Assembly: GCA_019055375.1 (NCBI GenBank)
Contig: JAHQIW010001372.1
Coordinates: 186,001-250,000, forward strand
Length of the DNA: 64,000 nt
Direction of reading: 5' to 3'
Origin: Parelaphostrongylus tenuis
Taxonomy: Eukaryota; Nematoda; Chromadorea; Rhabditida; Metastrongylidae
A model generated the notes under the pieces. The model was not told where the DNA came from. It ran no database searches and saw nothing but the letters and a program-made list of their open reading frames with translations. How positions within the stretch are numbered: position 1 is the stretch's first letter; each line of letters begins with the position of its first letter. The position numbers were made by a program, and so were the translations under genes. Shown piece after piece: positions 1-11,645 of the stretch.

Positions 1-621
1 CATTCTTTGGGTCTCGGTTCTTGATCCGTTTGAAAGTTTTCTTCTTCCTTATGAATTCTCGGAATGCTCGACAAGTCGATTCTCAGTGCAGTTATGCGTA
101 ACTATGCTAGACTGTTCCTCCATCTTCATCACAGGTAGTCATCAATTTTGTGAAGTGAAGGTAATGCGTTAATTTCATATAAATGCGACACCAATTTCAC
201 TTCTATAAAGAGATGATAACTTAATAGGTCCGAACAGATTTCAGTGAGGACCTGGTACATACTGAATGATATTACTATTACCGATTTACTAGTAACTAAA
301 TAATTCGTGAATAACTTTATTTCAAAGAGTGAATATTGTTCTCACTTCTATGCTATATCTATTGTTGAGTAACGATGAATGATACTTATCCTCTTGTGAT
401 GAGTAAATTTAAAGGAAGGTGAAGAGGAAGGATCTCGCATGAATTGGCAATGTAGGTGGCAAATGGATAGAAGACAAAGTCTACTCCTTCGACATTTGTT
501 AACGAACATTCTCCATCATAGATGGAAGAGTTGAATTGAAATTTCCCAATCTTTCTGTTCTTCGTGCAGGGTGAAGCAATCATAATGAGCGTGATGGACG
601 CAGTAACCTTAACAACAGAAT
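1..621. other. Unassigned AT-rich sequence
   Basis: No coding region, RNA or known repeat is recognised here. The longest open frame is a 65-codon minus-strand frame at 386-583 with no recognisable motif. It is probably intergenic. Confidence 0.4.
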
Positions 622-684
622 GATGATCTCATAATTATTATTTGAGTCGACATGTCATGTGGTCTAATAATGAGGTGTTGTACA

Positions 685-727
685 GTCCAATGCACATGTT
701 TCGACCTTACAGTCTCTCCAGTCGGGC
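685..727 (-). ncRNA. Decayed hammerhead ribozyme, family A
   Basis: On the minus strand the layout stem I, core, stem II, GAAA, stem III is present, but the core reads CTGGAGA instead of CTGATGA (A6 changed) and stem I is only partly paired. Stem II (GAC/GTC around TGTAAG) and GAAA at 699-702 are kept. The changed A6 makes it probably inactive. Confidence 0.6.
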
Positions 728-983
728 AGAACTAGCTGTCTTTTAGTCTTTTTAGCCGATCCTTTTTGGAGTCTTACTTTCCCTATAACGAGGTAGCGGC
801 TACGAACGATTTACACAGTAGGGTAAGTGAATTCATCACGGAATTTAAAGTGTTGTACACTCGACTGCTCTTTGGCTGGTATTCTTATTTTTATATCTTG
901 TTTTATTACTCACACTTTATGTTTCATATTCATATCTTTTATTTGTTTTACATTTTATTTTACTATATCTTGCAACGGGTTCT

Positions 984-1026
984 GCCCGACTGACGAGACT
1001 GTAAGGTCGAAACATGTGTATCGGGC
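984..1026 (+). ncRNA. Hammerhead ribozyme, family A
   Basis: Complete minimal type-I hammerhead. Stem I 5' strand GCCCGA (984-989) pairs perfectly with TCGGGC (1021-1026). The core is CTGACGA (990-996). Stem II is GAC (997-999) with GTC (1006-1008) around loop TGTAAG. GAAA is 1009-1012. Stem III is three pairs (ACA with TGT) closed by a TG loop. Predicted cleavage follows A1020 in the trinucleotide GTA. The only core deviation is position 7 (C for U), which hammerheads tolerate. A very short stem III is typical of Penelope and retrozyme hammerheads, which may act as dimers. Confidence 0.85.
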
Positions 1027-1158
1027 TGTGCAAGAGTCGCACCCCCACAGCTCGAATAACAGACCACATGACATGTTGGCTCGAATAATAATTATGAGAT
1101 GTATTGAAATTTGAGCGTGGTCTTAACAAAACACTCGAAATAAAGGTAGAATGATGAT

Positions 1159-2580
1159 CGCCGTCTGAGCACGGTTCTGGTACTGTAAGTGAAGATTGAG
1201 AAGTAGTCCCATGGAACCTCATAAAGCGTGTTTCTTTTATATATGATTCCATTGTGGTCCCTCTAGAATAGAATTTCGATCACATTTCAGTGGCCGTCTC
1301 TGCATAGGGCGCTATGTGTGCGTGAAAAGCAATTCTGTTACCGACTCAATCGAATTTCTTGCTCATTAACTAATTTACGAGCAGTTACCATGGAAATTTT
1401 TTTTATTAGCAAAATTTTCAGAGTCTTCGGCTTCTTGAGAGTTCACGTTCCAAATCGAGGTTGACACTGTCCACCTATTGATATGCGATTTCGTAGTAAT
1501 GTCGAGTGGAATAATCTTGAACGAAACGCCGTATGGACAATATTACTGCGCTTATTCAGCTATCTGTAGTTTGTTGGAGCCATCAGGCAGCCTGACTGGA
1601 CTTTTCTCAAGTGGCTACTACATGCAAACTCTGAGCATTGCAGGTCAGAAAAAGACTTGGCTACTTTTTGGTCATAAGGGACAAATGAGTCTTCGATGTA
1701 TTCGCTGGACAGGAACTTTCATGAGAATGTTAGTAATCATCAGAAAGCTAAGTTTTGCGACTGGAGCTCTACAAGAGCCGGTATTTCAAGGACACACTTA
1801 ATAACACAAGTTCATAACACTTCTGTTGATTCACTTGTTGCTTACCAAAAATATTAATTGATAAACAACATAGTCACCATCGTGATCAATGAATTGCAGC
1901 CATCTGTTTGGCAAAGTTTGGCTACCTTCTTGCCGCAAAGAATGAGGCTCGCAATTAAAGAATCTAGGAGATCACTTTTGATCTTGCTGTGGTCTTCATT
2001 TTTCTCTCGCAAACTTCGCTTTGGAATGTGGACGAGATGATATTCGCTGGAGCAATATCACGGCTATACGCTGGACGAAATATTGCGGCCTATTTCCAAA
2101 ATGTGGGGGGATTATTTTGCAAAATGAGGTGGTCTCGGTCAATTCATGTCCATCGAGACATCACTTTGATGTAGCCCATTTACTTAAATAGCGAACGATA
2201 GTGCTACTGCCGCATCCAAGTGCCTGCTGAAGGTACCAGGACATTCTCCAACATATTCAGCCTTCTAGAAATAACTCGATTCTAAAGAAAAACTTGGATA
2301 AAATAATATTGCGAGTAAAGTTATGGGACAACCTAACAAAGTGACTGAATTCATATTTAGCCTATATAGTGATTTTGTTTACTGGACCGTTAAATAGGTG
2401 ATTCGACGCTGTAAAAAAGTGTGATACTATTCGGTCTGAACACATATTTTAAGTGCTGAATCTAAACACTTGGCTAAAATATATATAGATCAAAGCATAT
2501 AACTCGGCATTGAATCAAATTCCGAAGATTCGTTATGCATTTATCCTCATCTAGGATTGTCTGAGGTAATTTCAATAATC
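1159..2580. other. Unassigned sequence with dispersed-repeat remnants
   Basis: No gene is recognised. A 107-codon frame at 1478-1801 (plus) has no known motif; its second half (about 1690-1790) matches a dispersed repeat also seen near 7710-7770 and downstream of T1 (about 8490-8530), so it is not supported as a gene. Confidence 0.4.
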
Positions 2581-2584
2581 TCAC

Positions 2585-2775
2585 TTTACACGCGGGTGCC
2601 CTACTGATGGATCAAATCAGTGCTGTTTTCTTCCCAGACAAGTCTTGTACCAACTCACCGACCCTCGAGAGACAGAAGCTTGGAGGGTCTTGAGCGTTGA
2701 ATCGAACCATCGTTCATCGATCAATCGACCATATGTATCACATGGCACCTCTAACTACTGCACCACGCGCGATTT
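2585..2775 (-). mobile_element. tRNA-derived SINE (family 1), truncated
   Basis: The minus strand carries a tRNA-like head: an A-box-like stretch near 2752-2765 and a B box GGTTCGATTC at about 2697-2707. The body, with its CTTGTCTGGGAAG-type block, is shared with copies at 6.04, 48.0 and 53.0 kb. The 3' end is missing. Confidence 0.7.
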
Positions 2776-2889
2776 AAAATTTAACTGAAGAAATCAAAAT
2801 TAAGTACCAGAAATAAATACTATATTTGTAGTAAACTAAACACAATGTAGCAAGCCTCGATATTTTCGGTTATAAGGGGACAAATGGAC

Positions 2890-3165
2890 ATTCGATATCA
2901 TTTTCCTACAAGATTTTTGATATGAGTTTTAGAAATCATTCAAAAGCTTGGAATTCTACTAGAGCTCACGTGGCGGGTTTTCCAAAATACCCCTTCACAT
3001 CGTTGCAGCATCCAGAATAAAATTATGCTCCATGTCCGTTTTGAGCCTTCATTTTTATCACGCGTATAACTCGCTGGAAGCATGAAAAGCATATCAACGT
3101 GGAGAAACTTTCGTAGTATCTGATTTAGTCTTTCAATCTAGAGTTTCTCCAAAGCAGGAAAAAAA
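2890..3165 (+). repeat. Dispersed repeat, copy also at about 7740-7990
   Basis: The two segments share a run from about TCATTCAAAAGCT through TTTTTATCACGCGTATAA to GAGTTTCTCC, in the same orientation. No coding capacity is seen; it is probably a relic non-coding element. Confidence 0.5.
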
Positions 3166-3214
3166 TTTCTAGTGAACATCCATATCTCTAACACTTTCGG
3201 CTATCGGTCAACCG

Positions 3215-3640
3215 GCCCCGTCCAAAATTGTCACAGAGATCTAAACGTGCAACTTAATGATGGGGCTTGCTCTTTTGAGCCCAACGTTTGCTCCGATGTG
3301 ATTGACCAGATAGACCTACTTTTCATCGGCGTGGGTTTCTTGTAGAAAAATTTCTGAGATATTCTCATGAAATTACAATAACCGATATTGTGGGAAGCAA
3401 ACATGGAATTTGATTTTTTCGCGAATGTTGAGGAATTTTCCTCAACCTAGTATTAATGTTCATCGTTTGTCCGGTCGCACCAATTGCAGTGCACGATTGA
3501 AGCATCCACATTTTCGTGTACCTGTTTTAGCCTGTACTGTCGTGTGGGCTAAAGTGAAGAGGTGGAGCTTATTGAAATTCCGCAGATTACTGTTCAAGTG
3601 CTTTGTTCTCAATAACAAACATTAAATTGAATAAACCTGA
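3215..3640 (-). mobile_element. Mariner transposase relic with conserved flank
   Basis: On the minus strand the translation at about 3240-3345 retains an ADEK-stop-VYLVN stretch, the degraded DEKW...N region of a mariner DDE transposase. It is one of three copies of the same block: 55640-56020 (opposite strand) and 56640-57135 (same strand). The flank at 3410-3640 has no identified function. All copies contain stops. Confidence 0.55.
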
Positions 3641-3684
3641 CAACATACTCTAAAATTTTCAAGAGGTCTGGCATGGAGCTTCTA

Positions 3685-3731
3685 AGGTTAGACGTACATT
3701 TCAGTTTCATATCAAACCTTATCAGTATCAC
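3685..3731 (-). ncRNA. Decayed hammerhead, family B
   Basis: Mirror partner of the good family-B hammerhead at 55542-55589. On the minus strand the core is CTGATAA instead of CTGATGA and the base before GAAA no longer supports stem II. G8 is essential, so this copy is probably dead. The downstream tail is shared with the right-arm copy. Confidence 0.6.
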
Positions 3732-3904
3732 ATGCTTGATCCGTCTTCAGAGCGATTGTTTTCATTGTGCGGCTCTTAGTACTTTTAACTTTCAAATCTT
3801 TTATCCGTCTTCTTTTTCAATGTCTTGAAATACTGGTCAAACACGTCTCCTTGCTTTCTCGAAAATAGCCAAGGTGTAGTTTTTCATAGGGCGTTATTCT
3901 TGAC

Positions 3905-3990
3905 CGCCAGAGAGGATTTTGGAGGGTGGAACTCGGATTCACGGAAGCTGTGACGAGCATTACAGCCGCTCGGCCACGCGGCACCCTCGG
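3905..3990 (-). mobile_element. tRNA-like SINE head
   Basis: The minus strand contains a consensus-like A box (TGGCCGAGCGG) and, about 35 nt later, a degraded B box within GAATCCGAGTTCCACC. A mirror copy lies at about 55300-55375. It lacks a normal acceptor stem, so it is tRNA-derived and not a functional tRNA. Confidence 0.5.
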
Positions 3991-4149
3991 TTTGCCTCGT
4001 TTGCCCGGTCGAAGTCTGTAGATCACTTTTATTGGACTACATCAAACTCATTCGATAGTGAAAATTTCGGAGAATTTGGAGCTGAAGCTAATTTAAGAAA
4101 GGATTTTTATGCGCACTATGAGAGCGAAGGTAAAGCCACATTCAACATT

Positions 4150-4580
4150 CGCAATTTCCTTTACACATAGAAGTTATATATGCACATAAATTATACAGAG
4201 CTACAAAGAAAATCATGTATATTCTGGCTGATTCAAAGAATTCAAGGTGTTCCGCAAAAACAAAGAAAATTTTTTGTTAAAGAACGAAAATCGCGCCACT
4301 GTGTGTATCGATTGTGCTGCTGACAGTAAAGGGATATAGCGCAACAAAACCACTGACATACCACACCCAAGAGGGGAGAACATATAAAACCTCTCTGCTT
4401 GTGAGTTGATCAAACTGGCCGATAGAGAGAGAACGAGAGTGATGAGTGTAGTGAATATCGTGTGTGGATTTGAAACGTGAGGCCGTGCACCAATTGATAG
4501 CTGCTCAAAGTGGTCAAAAAAAGGGAATTAGCAAATTTCGTATCTGTGCTACTCTTGCACATGATATTCATGCGCACATG
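4150..4580 (-). repeat. Three-copy repeat, left-arm copy
   Basis: Reverse complement of 54700-55130, and also related to 63665-64000. Shared blocks include a heptad-rich GAGAGAGAACGAGAG stretch and CATGATTTTCTCT-type sequence in the right copies. No protein is recognised in any copy. Confidence 0.6.
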
Positions 4581-4599
4581 AAGCATCGTGGCGAATGCT

Positions 4600-4795
4600 A
4601 ATGAAGCTGAGCGCAAGATTGGGCGTCCAAGCGCTACTGATCCTTTAGACTGTCCTTTGCAGCTTTGAACTCTGCGTACCACTTTCCATTCGTATTTTCT
4701 GCAGTCCTATCATCGCCTCAAATCCGATCAGTCTTTCGCACCTCTTCACTAGCATTTTTTCCTGCTTGCCATGCGTGCGTGGGTAGCCAGCACAT
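4600..4795 (-). pseudogene. Mariner transposase N-terminal relic
   Basis: Minus-strand counterpart of 54510-54650. It retains the helix-turn-helix region (an AER-TA-KWY-EFK-type motif) in broken frames. Mariner N-termini bind the terminal inverted repeats; here only the DNA-binding part survives and the catalytic half is absent nearby. Confidence 0.6.
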
Positions 4796-4799
4796 TTGT

Positions 4800-5640
4800 C
4801 CCCACGCAGCTCCACTTTGAAACAAATGCAGGCAGGTTGAATACCCAAAGATTTATAAGGAAATGCGCAGTTGAATTCTAACACTCGTTTTCAACCAGCT
4901 CTGGTTAATAAATTTGTTGTCAATTGCTCTGATGCCAAAACTCATAGAAAGGCCTAGCATATTCTTCTGCTAATGCGTAAGGTGCAGGGGCTGGAAAACT
5001 CCTGCAAAAAGCAATTAGTTTTAGTACTATCACACGTTCTCAGCTCACTATACCTTCCATCGCCCTAAGGTCACAAATGGACACGGAAAGACGTATCCGC
5101 GAGGGTAACAGCAGTAACTTGACACATCGGTAGATCACTGAGAGTCATTGTTGAAGCAAATTACATTCGATCACCTCTAACGATACGTCACAAAGTCCAA
5201 TGCATTCCCTCTGAATTTAGTGTATCGCGATTTTTATCTTTCGTTTTACAGACTTTAGCTCTGTTCAAAAACGAATTTTTAAAAAAGTGAGTTTTCATCT
5301 AAACTATTTACAATGCAAGCGCAATGGCTGCGAATATCAAGCTTTACAACTGCGAACAGAATCCCATTTTTCCCTTGATGTGTTTTTGCTACCTCACCAT
5401 CCCTTGAGGACATTTTCGATCAAATTCAAGTTCAATATTAGACGTATCGAGTTTTGCCCAACGTTAAGTCACTATGTTGTAATCTTGCTCCAACTGTTCA
5501 AATGAGATCAAATCCTCAGCTCAACAGTGCGCCTTCGAGACGATCGGAACGTGCTCGTAAAGAAAACGCTCGTTTTCTTGCTTCGTCTTAGAGTGCAAAA
5601 TTCGACAAGAGTCGCAGCGAAAACGCCAACTTCTAGGGTT
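4800..5640. other. Left-arm sequence without a recognised gene
   Basis: Mirrors 53650-54480 on the right arm (for example 5287-5505 with 53760-54000). Open frames of 70-80 codons are present but none has a known motif, and the two arms differ by frameshifts, so coding is unsupported. Confidence 0.45.
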
Positions 5641-5651
5641 GTAAGTCGGTA

Positions 5652-5737
5652 TATGCTTCTCCTGACATTTGATGCTAGTTCAATATCTAATACGTGGAAG
5701 AATGACAATCTGGCATCAAATGTCAGGAGGAGCACAT
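5652..5737. repeat. Hairpin-forming inverted repeat
   Basis: TGCTTCTCCTGACATTTGATG (about 5655) and its near-perfect complement (about 5712-5735) flank a loop of about 33 nt. A diverged mirror copy is at about 53530-53605. It could be a MITE remnant. Confidence 0.65.
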
Positions 5738-6037
5738 AAGGGCTTGCAACTTCAAAAGAATCCTAGTCTGCTGCTCACAAATCACTCTTTCGATCGTTTT
5801 GCTGTTCAAAAAGTAGAGACATCAATGAGGAAATATTTTGTGGATTTTACAAAACACAGTTCGTGATGGTAGAGTAAAAGGTTTGTATTACACGAAAAAG
5901 CATTTTCTTGTTCACATATATCATAACCTTTACCAGTACGCATCACCAGATATTGCATTGATTCCAAAATTGTTACTTATCGGAATTAGAATAAAAATTG
6001 CTGCCTTTTTATCAACAATATTATTCTATCATCAATA

Positions 6038-6337
6038 TAGCGCATGTGGCGCAGTGGCTAGAGGTGCTCTGCTTTGCACACAAAGTCAGTGTTTCGATCT
6101 CGCGCTCATGGCTCACCAAGCCATTCATTCCTCCGGGGTCGGTGAAATGGTACCAGACTTGTCTCAAACTTGTCTGGGAGGATAAGTAGCACTGAATTTG
6201 TACAGCGGGAGGCCAACTCAAGTTATTGTAGAAGCCAGATATGTATTTATTCACCTCAACTGAGGTTGAAAATTGAAGACGAATGCATGGCGTATCCCTC
6301 ATGAATTGATGAACGCCGAGAGCCATCCTTTATCACT
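6038..6337 (+). mobile_element. tRNA-derived SINE (family 1), near full length
   Basis: Best SINE copy. A box TGGCGCAGTGG at 6047-6057 and B box GTTTCGATCTC at 6091-6101 give an internal RNA polymerase III promoter. The body runs through a CTTGTCTGGGAGGATAA block to a tail related to repeated TTTATCC. It is mirrored by 52985-53285, so this insertion predates the arm duplication. Confidence 0.8.
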
Positions 6338-6629
6338 ATCAGTTGTTGACCTGTTGAATAAAAAACCTAATTTTTAGTGGAATTATGTGTTATGAAACGG
6401 AAGATGAAGAAAGGGTCAATGCTTTTCAAATAACATAATAGTCGGAGTTTCGGGAAGGTTTATTCATCCGTCAAAATCTCCTTCACAGCTGTGCCGTTCT
6501 GTTGCATACCACGTTATTGCCCCATTTTTTCGCGTCTTTATATTACGTCCTTCCGAAATTGATATTCGATTTGCGGTTTCGCTATCTTGTATATGCTTAA
6601 GAATAAGTGGTCTATCGAATGAGCGACGA

Positions 6630-6705
6630 GAAAGAAGGAGGAGGAGGGTATGGGCGGTGGGGGAGGGGAAAACAAGTGGGAGGGGGGCAGAGCAAAGGTG
6701 ACCGG
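6630..6705 (+). repeat. G-rich tract, possible G-quadruplex
   Basis: Plus strand has runs GGG, GGGGG, GGGG, GGG and GGGGGG separated by short loops (about 6649-6687). The tract is kept as a C-rich mirror at 52622-52680. Confidence 0.6.
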
Positions 6706-7184
6706 GTGGTTAATGGTTATCGTAGCAAAAGCTAGTTCTATCTTTCCCTCAACACTCTCTTGACATCATCTGGCATCTGACGTGCTTATCTTCAAGGCTA
6801 TAAGAAAATTTCTACTTTACGACATCCATAAGTAAGTTGAACTTCTTGAACAACAGTTGAAATAGCATGCAAAATGTTCAAAGACTTTAAGGTCGATGAG
6901 TGCAAAAAGGATCGAGCGGGTGTAGTGGGATTCGTTGAGTAAAAATGTGATTATGGATTCTCTTAGATCTAATTAAGATGTCCGACTTCTGGCTATTGAA
7001 CAGTGTTACGTTCGGCAGTTGGTTCTATGCAATCGATTCGAAAGAAGAAGTCTTGATGATCAAAGGTTGCAATAATACTGCTCATCTTCATTAAGCTCAT
7101 TTACAGAGTTCAACACTGAAAATCAATAAGATTCTTTCGTATTTCTTGTGAGACGCTGTCCCATTGGGGTGCACCGAAGAAAAA

Positions 7185-9314
7185 TCAGTCGTACACCTGA
7201 CCACAAAGAAACACTCTTATCTGATGTCCTTCGCGATTTCCTGAATCAACAGTTATGCTTTTATGTTCTAACACTTTTGATTTCACACTGCTAACTTAGC
7301 TTATAGGGAGTAGCATGAAATACCATTGTAGCTGTGCAGCACATCTATCTGTTCTGACGCTCATTTTTCTGAACAAACATCACAGTTTTCACTGAAAAAA
7401 GGCGTTCAAGCAGTGGTTTATCTGGGAGGAATGCAGCACTAGCACAACACAGTGTAGACCATGATGAACCGTTCTGCTAGTTATTAGTGCATACAACTGC
7501 CTCTGACGTTGTCTGTTAGGTCAATACCATCCAGTTCTCTTTTATGTTGATTAATATCGGAGCGTTATCCATAATCTTTATAATTGCAGTCCATCGTTGC
7601 CATTTAGTCTGGATCACTACGTTTCCGACATTTCAGTCGCATTTATGCATTTTGGCCATGAAAAATTTCGCCACAGTTCGGTTAGAAGGCGCAAGTGAAA
7701 AACCCATTTAATTCACTGGCCAAGGACTTTTCATAGGAGTTTTAGTAATCATTCGAAAGCTGACACTTGAAGCTACAGCCGCACGTCGCCTATTTCTTAA
7801 AACAATCCTTTATAACGTCGCAGCATCCAGATCGAAAATCATGTTTCACACTGCCTTGCGCCTTGATTTTTATCACGCGTATAATTTGCAGAAGACAAGA
7901 TGCTTGTCAATGTGTAGAGAAATTTTTGCGCTATCTTAATCAATCGTTTTATCTTGAGTCTCTATCAGAGAGGAGAAACAATTTCTAATTGAATAAAATA
8001 TATTGCTTGTCTTACTTGCTCCGCTTCCCACCACGCCCCCTGCTACGGCCTTCTCATTTCCTATTGGCCTGTGAACAACCTCACCAAAAATGTAAATCTC
8101 GATCTCTTTGCTCTGCTAATCATTTCCAAGAATTAGGCACGTCGGCAAAATCAGTAAACATTATGCTATCGGAATATTACCAAGAATCTAGAGAAAGAGC
8201 TCTGCCCGGTGAGATTTCAAGCTTAGATCGAAAGTCCACAAAGATCGAAGATCGAAAAGGTATTTTCAAAAAACTAAACTCATTTTTGAGCTTCCCGAAG
8301 TATGCGCTTTAAAATGAGTACTAGCGCACTAAGTGGAGTTTTGTTCAAAGAAATATAAGCGAGATAGGTTAGAAAGGCACGTTTCAGTGTGAAATATAAA
8401 CTATCTTGAATTTTATAGCGCAATGAAAGGACATTAAAGGAAACCCGTGGTACGGAGTTGTGGCCAGAGACTCAGGCTTTGGAATGACCGTTAATATTCT
8501 AATGGAAAAATCCTGTCCAGCGAATAAAATCGGCTTAAGAATTTGCCGCCGTCTAACCGAATTGCACCAAAAGTTCTCTCCATCACAATTTCTTTTTTAA
8601 ATTGCTTATGGAAAAGTAATTTGTAAAATCTTAGATGGATTTCAACTATATGAACAAAATGAATTTTTCTTGCTAGAAGGTATTCTTCTCCAACTTCCAT
8701 CTGGAGACCACAATCGTGTGGAGAGGGTGCGTAAACGACAGAAGGAAGTGTGGAGAAATTTAGAGGCATCTTAACGATTTCGCAATAGTCACAATTCTAC
8801 ATGTTGACTATTGAGACAAAGACATAAATCTTTCGATACCTTATAGATTTCAGCATGTTCAAGGTCGTAGGTTATGTCGGATTCGTAGACATTGTCGTTG
8901 TTGCTACGGCGAGAGATGACCTTCACATGAGATAGTGGAAAGAGAATACGCAACTGGATGACGAAATTACGATGTTTATGTCTATGAAGTCAACCACATG
9001 CCGGACAAGTATTAGCTCAAGCTTCGTGAAGTAATCAAATTGGTCGTCACTAATTTGACTATTCGTCTTACCATGTGTATGGTGTTTTATGGGAATATAG
9101 TCGTAGAACGTACTTGTGGTCACATCAAGCAGTATCTAGGCATTTAGCGAGCTATCGGCATGTAATTTATATTTGTACCTTAACAGTCATGAAAAATCTA
9201 AAATCTCTTACCTGAATCAGCAGCACAAAGAGTGACCTGGACTGGCGACGGTGGGCAGCAACAAAAGCAGGCCATTGCTGTCGAAACAAGTGCTAGAAGG
9301 CATACGACAATCAT
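7185..9314 (-). pseudogene. TIMP-like secreted protein, copy T1 (defective)
   Basis: Four exons match the TIMP N-terminal (netrin-like) fold that inhibits metalloproteinases through an N-terminal cysteine. Exon 1 is 9314-9212: signal peptide ending TAMA, then mature CFCCCPPSPVQVTLCAAD. Exon 2 is 8934-8840, in frame (VSHVKVISRR...). Exon 3 is 8769-8671 (VVYAPSPHDCGLQMEVGEEYL). Exon 4 is 7240-7185, with a TIMP-like VFLCGQVYD and then TGA. Lesions: the exon-2 acceptor reads AC instead of AG, the exon-3 donor GGTAGT is AGAAAA, and exon 4 stops about 48 residues earlier than in T3. Mirror partner of T4. A TIMP relationship is clear; function is unlikely unless splicing is rearranged. Confidence 0.75.
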
Positions 9315-9560
9315 TGTCTCTCACTGAAGCACATTTTCATAAGTGAAAAATATGGATGTGTAGTAAGTGGGACTGCGTATGGGACCCTATTTCCGCTTCT
9401 TTTATGCACTTTTTTGGTGACGTTGTAAACAAATCATGATCAACCTCGTGTATAATGCAAAGTGGCCGGCCACACCACAAATCATCGGCTGCAACTGTTG
9501 ACGCCAGAACGAATTTGAGCCGGATGGCGAACTCAATGTAGTGTTGCAACATTAGGTTGT
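9315..9560 (-). promoter_or_regulatory. Conserved upstream block of TIMP copy T1
   Basis: The 5' flank is shared with T2 (19000-19190), T3 (32379-32590) and T4 (50740-50948). A CTTCAG acceptor-like site (complement of 9324-9329) precedes the ATG by 9 nt, where other copies have TTTCAG. In nematodes such a site can receive a trans-spliced leader. Confidence 0.5.
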
Positions 9561-10509
9561 TGGTATTCCGTTCACAGTGACCTTAGTGTTGAGTGATGAA
9601 AAGCGAGAGTAGAATATTTGACCTAACATGTGACGTTTCTCGTTGCAACAGATCCTTATGACACTCCGGAGTACCCTTATCCATGGTATTAGTAAGTGCG
9701 TACGCTGCGAAATTTCAAGAAGTGATCTACCGTCCAGGTATCTCCCTCTCTGACAGGTCCCGCCCAGTTAGTCACGTGGGCACGTGGCGAATTCTCAGCT
9801 GGTGGATAGGGGAATAAACGTGAACCAAAAGAGACCGTTTGCTTCCCAGAGGCGCAAGTGGATTCAGGGATGAGCTACCTGCTTCTGCAGAGCTGATTTG
9901 ACAAAACTCTATTTCTACGAGTCAAGAGGGCCAAGTTCCTTCAGTCAAGAGGTTAGGGGTCGCCTCCAACAAACGAGCTCCTCCCGCTCTTCCGACAGAG
10001 CTTGGAAGCTACTCGTGAGTACCCATCCCCCACATTTAGAGCCTAGCAAGCCAGAGGTTTGGCGTCAAAATTGCTCGAGACGGCAATAAATATGTGCCTA
10101 AACCTATCCTAAGCAGTTATTGACTGCTAAATCGATTTCGTACCTCGGTTACAAGAAGTCCTACAACAGTTCGTAATTAGCAAATGAAAGCGGTTTTTTT
10201 CGTTGGATTGGACTAGTGACTTTTTGGATGACTGACTCTTCCACGCGTCAAACAACAATCATTATTCGTTAGTTAATAGTCCTAGTAGCTTACTCCTTAC
10301 TCAGAAAACATGGTGAAACTCGTGAGAAAGAATCCCAGTGGGAAACTTGCTCCCCAACTCGCTAGAATGATCGTCCACCTTGTAAGGTATTTGTTCACTA
10401 AAATAACGCTTGAACGAAGGCCATCTCACAAATTTTTGAAGAACTTTACTATAGCAATCCCTTCCAATCTTTTTCGCATAACTGCATTCCTCAGCAGAAT
10501 CTAGCATGG
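9561..10509. other. Left-arm sequence without a recognised gene
   Basis: Mirrors about 49560-50590. Frames at 9898-10089 and 10310-10504 are not conserved as proteins in the mirror copy, which shows substitutions and indels. Confidence 0.4.
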
Positions 10510-10640
10510 TATCTCACTGCGGAACCTCTAAGTACGGATGGTACATGGGCTTTCCACGCGAGTTCTAACCACGGACAAGATCAGTGTGCATTATCATGCA
10601 CCTTCAACTTATATGCTACGTACTCTTCTGATAGTAAATC
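10510..10640 (-). mobile_element. tRNA-derived SINE-like element (family 2), decayed
   Basis: Minus-strand copy of the element at 49425-49540; related to 15700-15830. A-box-like and B-box-like segments are recognisable but diverged. Confidence 0.5.
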
Positions 10641-11514
10641 AACTTATAATGTCTTCCCGGTAAATGCCGTGCTTGTTCAAAGATTAGCCCTTGAAATCCT
10701 TTCGACAATATCAATAGGAAACAATGACTAATCGGTTTTGCGATGCAAAATTTCAAGGTTGATTGTAGCCTAGTAACGCGCATCGATAACATTTCAAAAT
10801 ATGGCACAAATTATTCTACCAAAAATTTTCATTGATACCGTCATACAAACCCTTCATATTTTGCAAGAGAGACAGCCTCTTGAGATTGATAATCGTGTAT
10901 CGTAAATCAATAAAGCAAGACAGAGTTCTTATAAGGCAATTTTTGCCTAATATTCCGAAATATTTGCCATCTTCAGAGAAGACTGATTTGAGTCAGTGAT
11001 CCACAAGGGCAGCTGCCGGGAATACGAGTGAAAAGATAACGGCTAAACATATCAGATAAATTAGAGAAAAGAAGAATACATCTATCGGTATTAGTCAGCA
11101 GACTTGTTGCTACTAACACTTCGCGTTTGATAACATCTACGAGAAGTGTTCATAAATAAAGCGGAGGCCAAAGCTGAATTCGGCGGCATCATCGTCTCTA
11201 CATCCTGTTTTCGCCACAATCGTATGGTCGTCATGTCGACGTTGAAGAGCATTAGAAAAGTGATGTTGGGATGGGAATCTCCCCTATCAATGAATGATAT
11301 ATGTCTTCCACGTTTACTTGCTGCATTTCTTATATACTACTTGCTGAACGTTACTTTTTAGTCTCTAATTTAATCATTCAGATGACATGTATAAAAGAGA
11401 TGAAGGCGTACAGTAATCAAGAGGTTTTTAAACGAAGTCTCATTACAATTTAACCAATTTTTCTACCATCTCGCTTAAAAATTTTCTATAGACTCATAGG
11501 ACGTATCGAGTTTT
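10641..11514. other. Left-arm sequence without a recognised gene
   Basis: Mirrors about 46700-49400 discontinuously; the second Penelope dimer lies in the mirror of this interval. No conserved reading frame is seen. Confidence 0.4.
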
Positions 11515-11645
11515 TCAGAGGTCTGGTACTGGCATTTCAAATGTCAAACGTACGTTTCGGTATTTTCATAAGCCCTTATCGGTACCACATGTCAATCAGC
11601 TGCTCTTCCCTCCTTTGATTAGAAACTGGGTTCTTGTATTTTATC
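11515..11645 (-). ncRNA. Decayed hammerhead element, family B
   Basis: The minus strand has CCGATAA in place of the core and keeps GAAAC, ACGT and the family-B tail. Its mirror at 46583-46640 reads CTGATAA. Both have lost G8, so both are probably inactive. Confidence 0.5.

Larger units (their letters stand above)
622..1158. mobile_element. Inverted pair of hammerhead (family A) elements
   Basis: Two copies of one short element lie head to head. The minus-strand copy spans about 622-745 and the plus-strand copy about 960-1158, with about 215 bp between. Both carry a hammerhead-like core followed by the same tail (a block reading ACCACATGACATGT and then TGAGCGTGGTCTT in the plus copy). The same tail follows the cores of the copies at 34 kb and 62 kb, which defines the family. 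No ORF is present, so it would be non-autonomous. Element ends and target duplications are not resolved here. Confidence 0.65.

Noticed and set aside
1478..1801. 107-codon open frame as a host gene
   Set aside because: No motif or signal sequence; its second half is a dispersed repeat also found near 7.7 and 8.5 kb.
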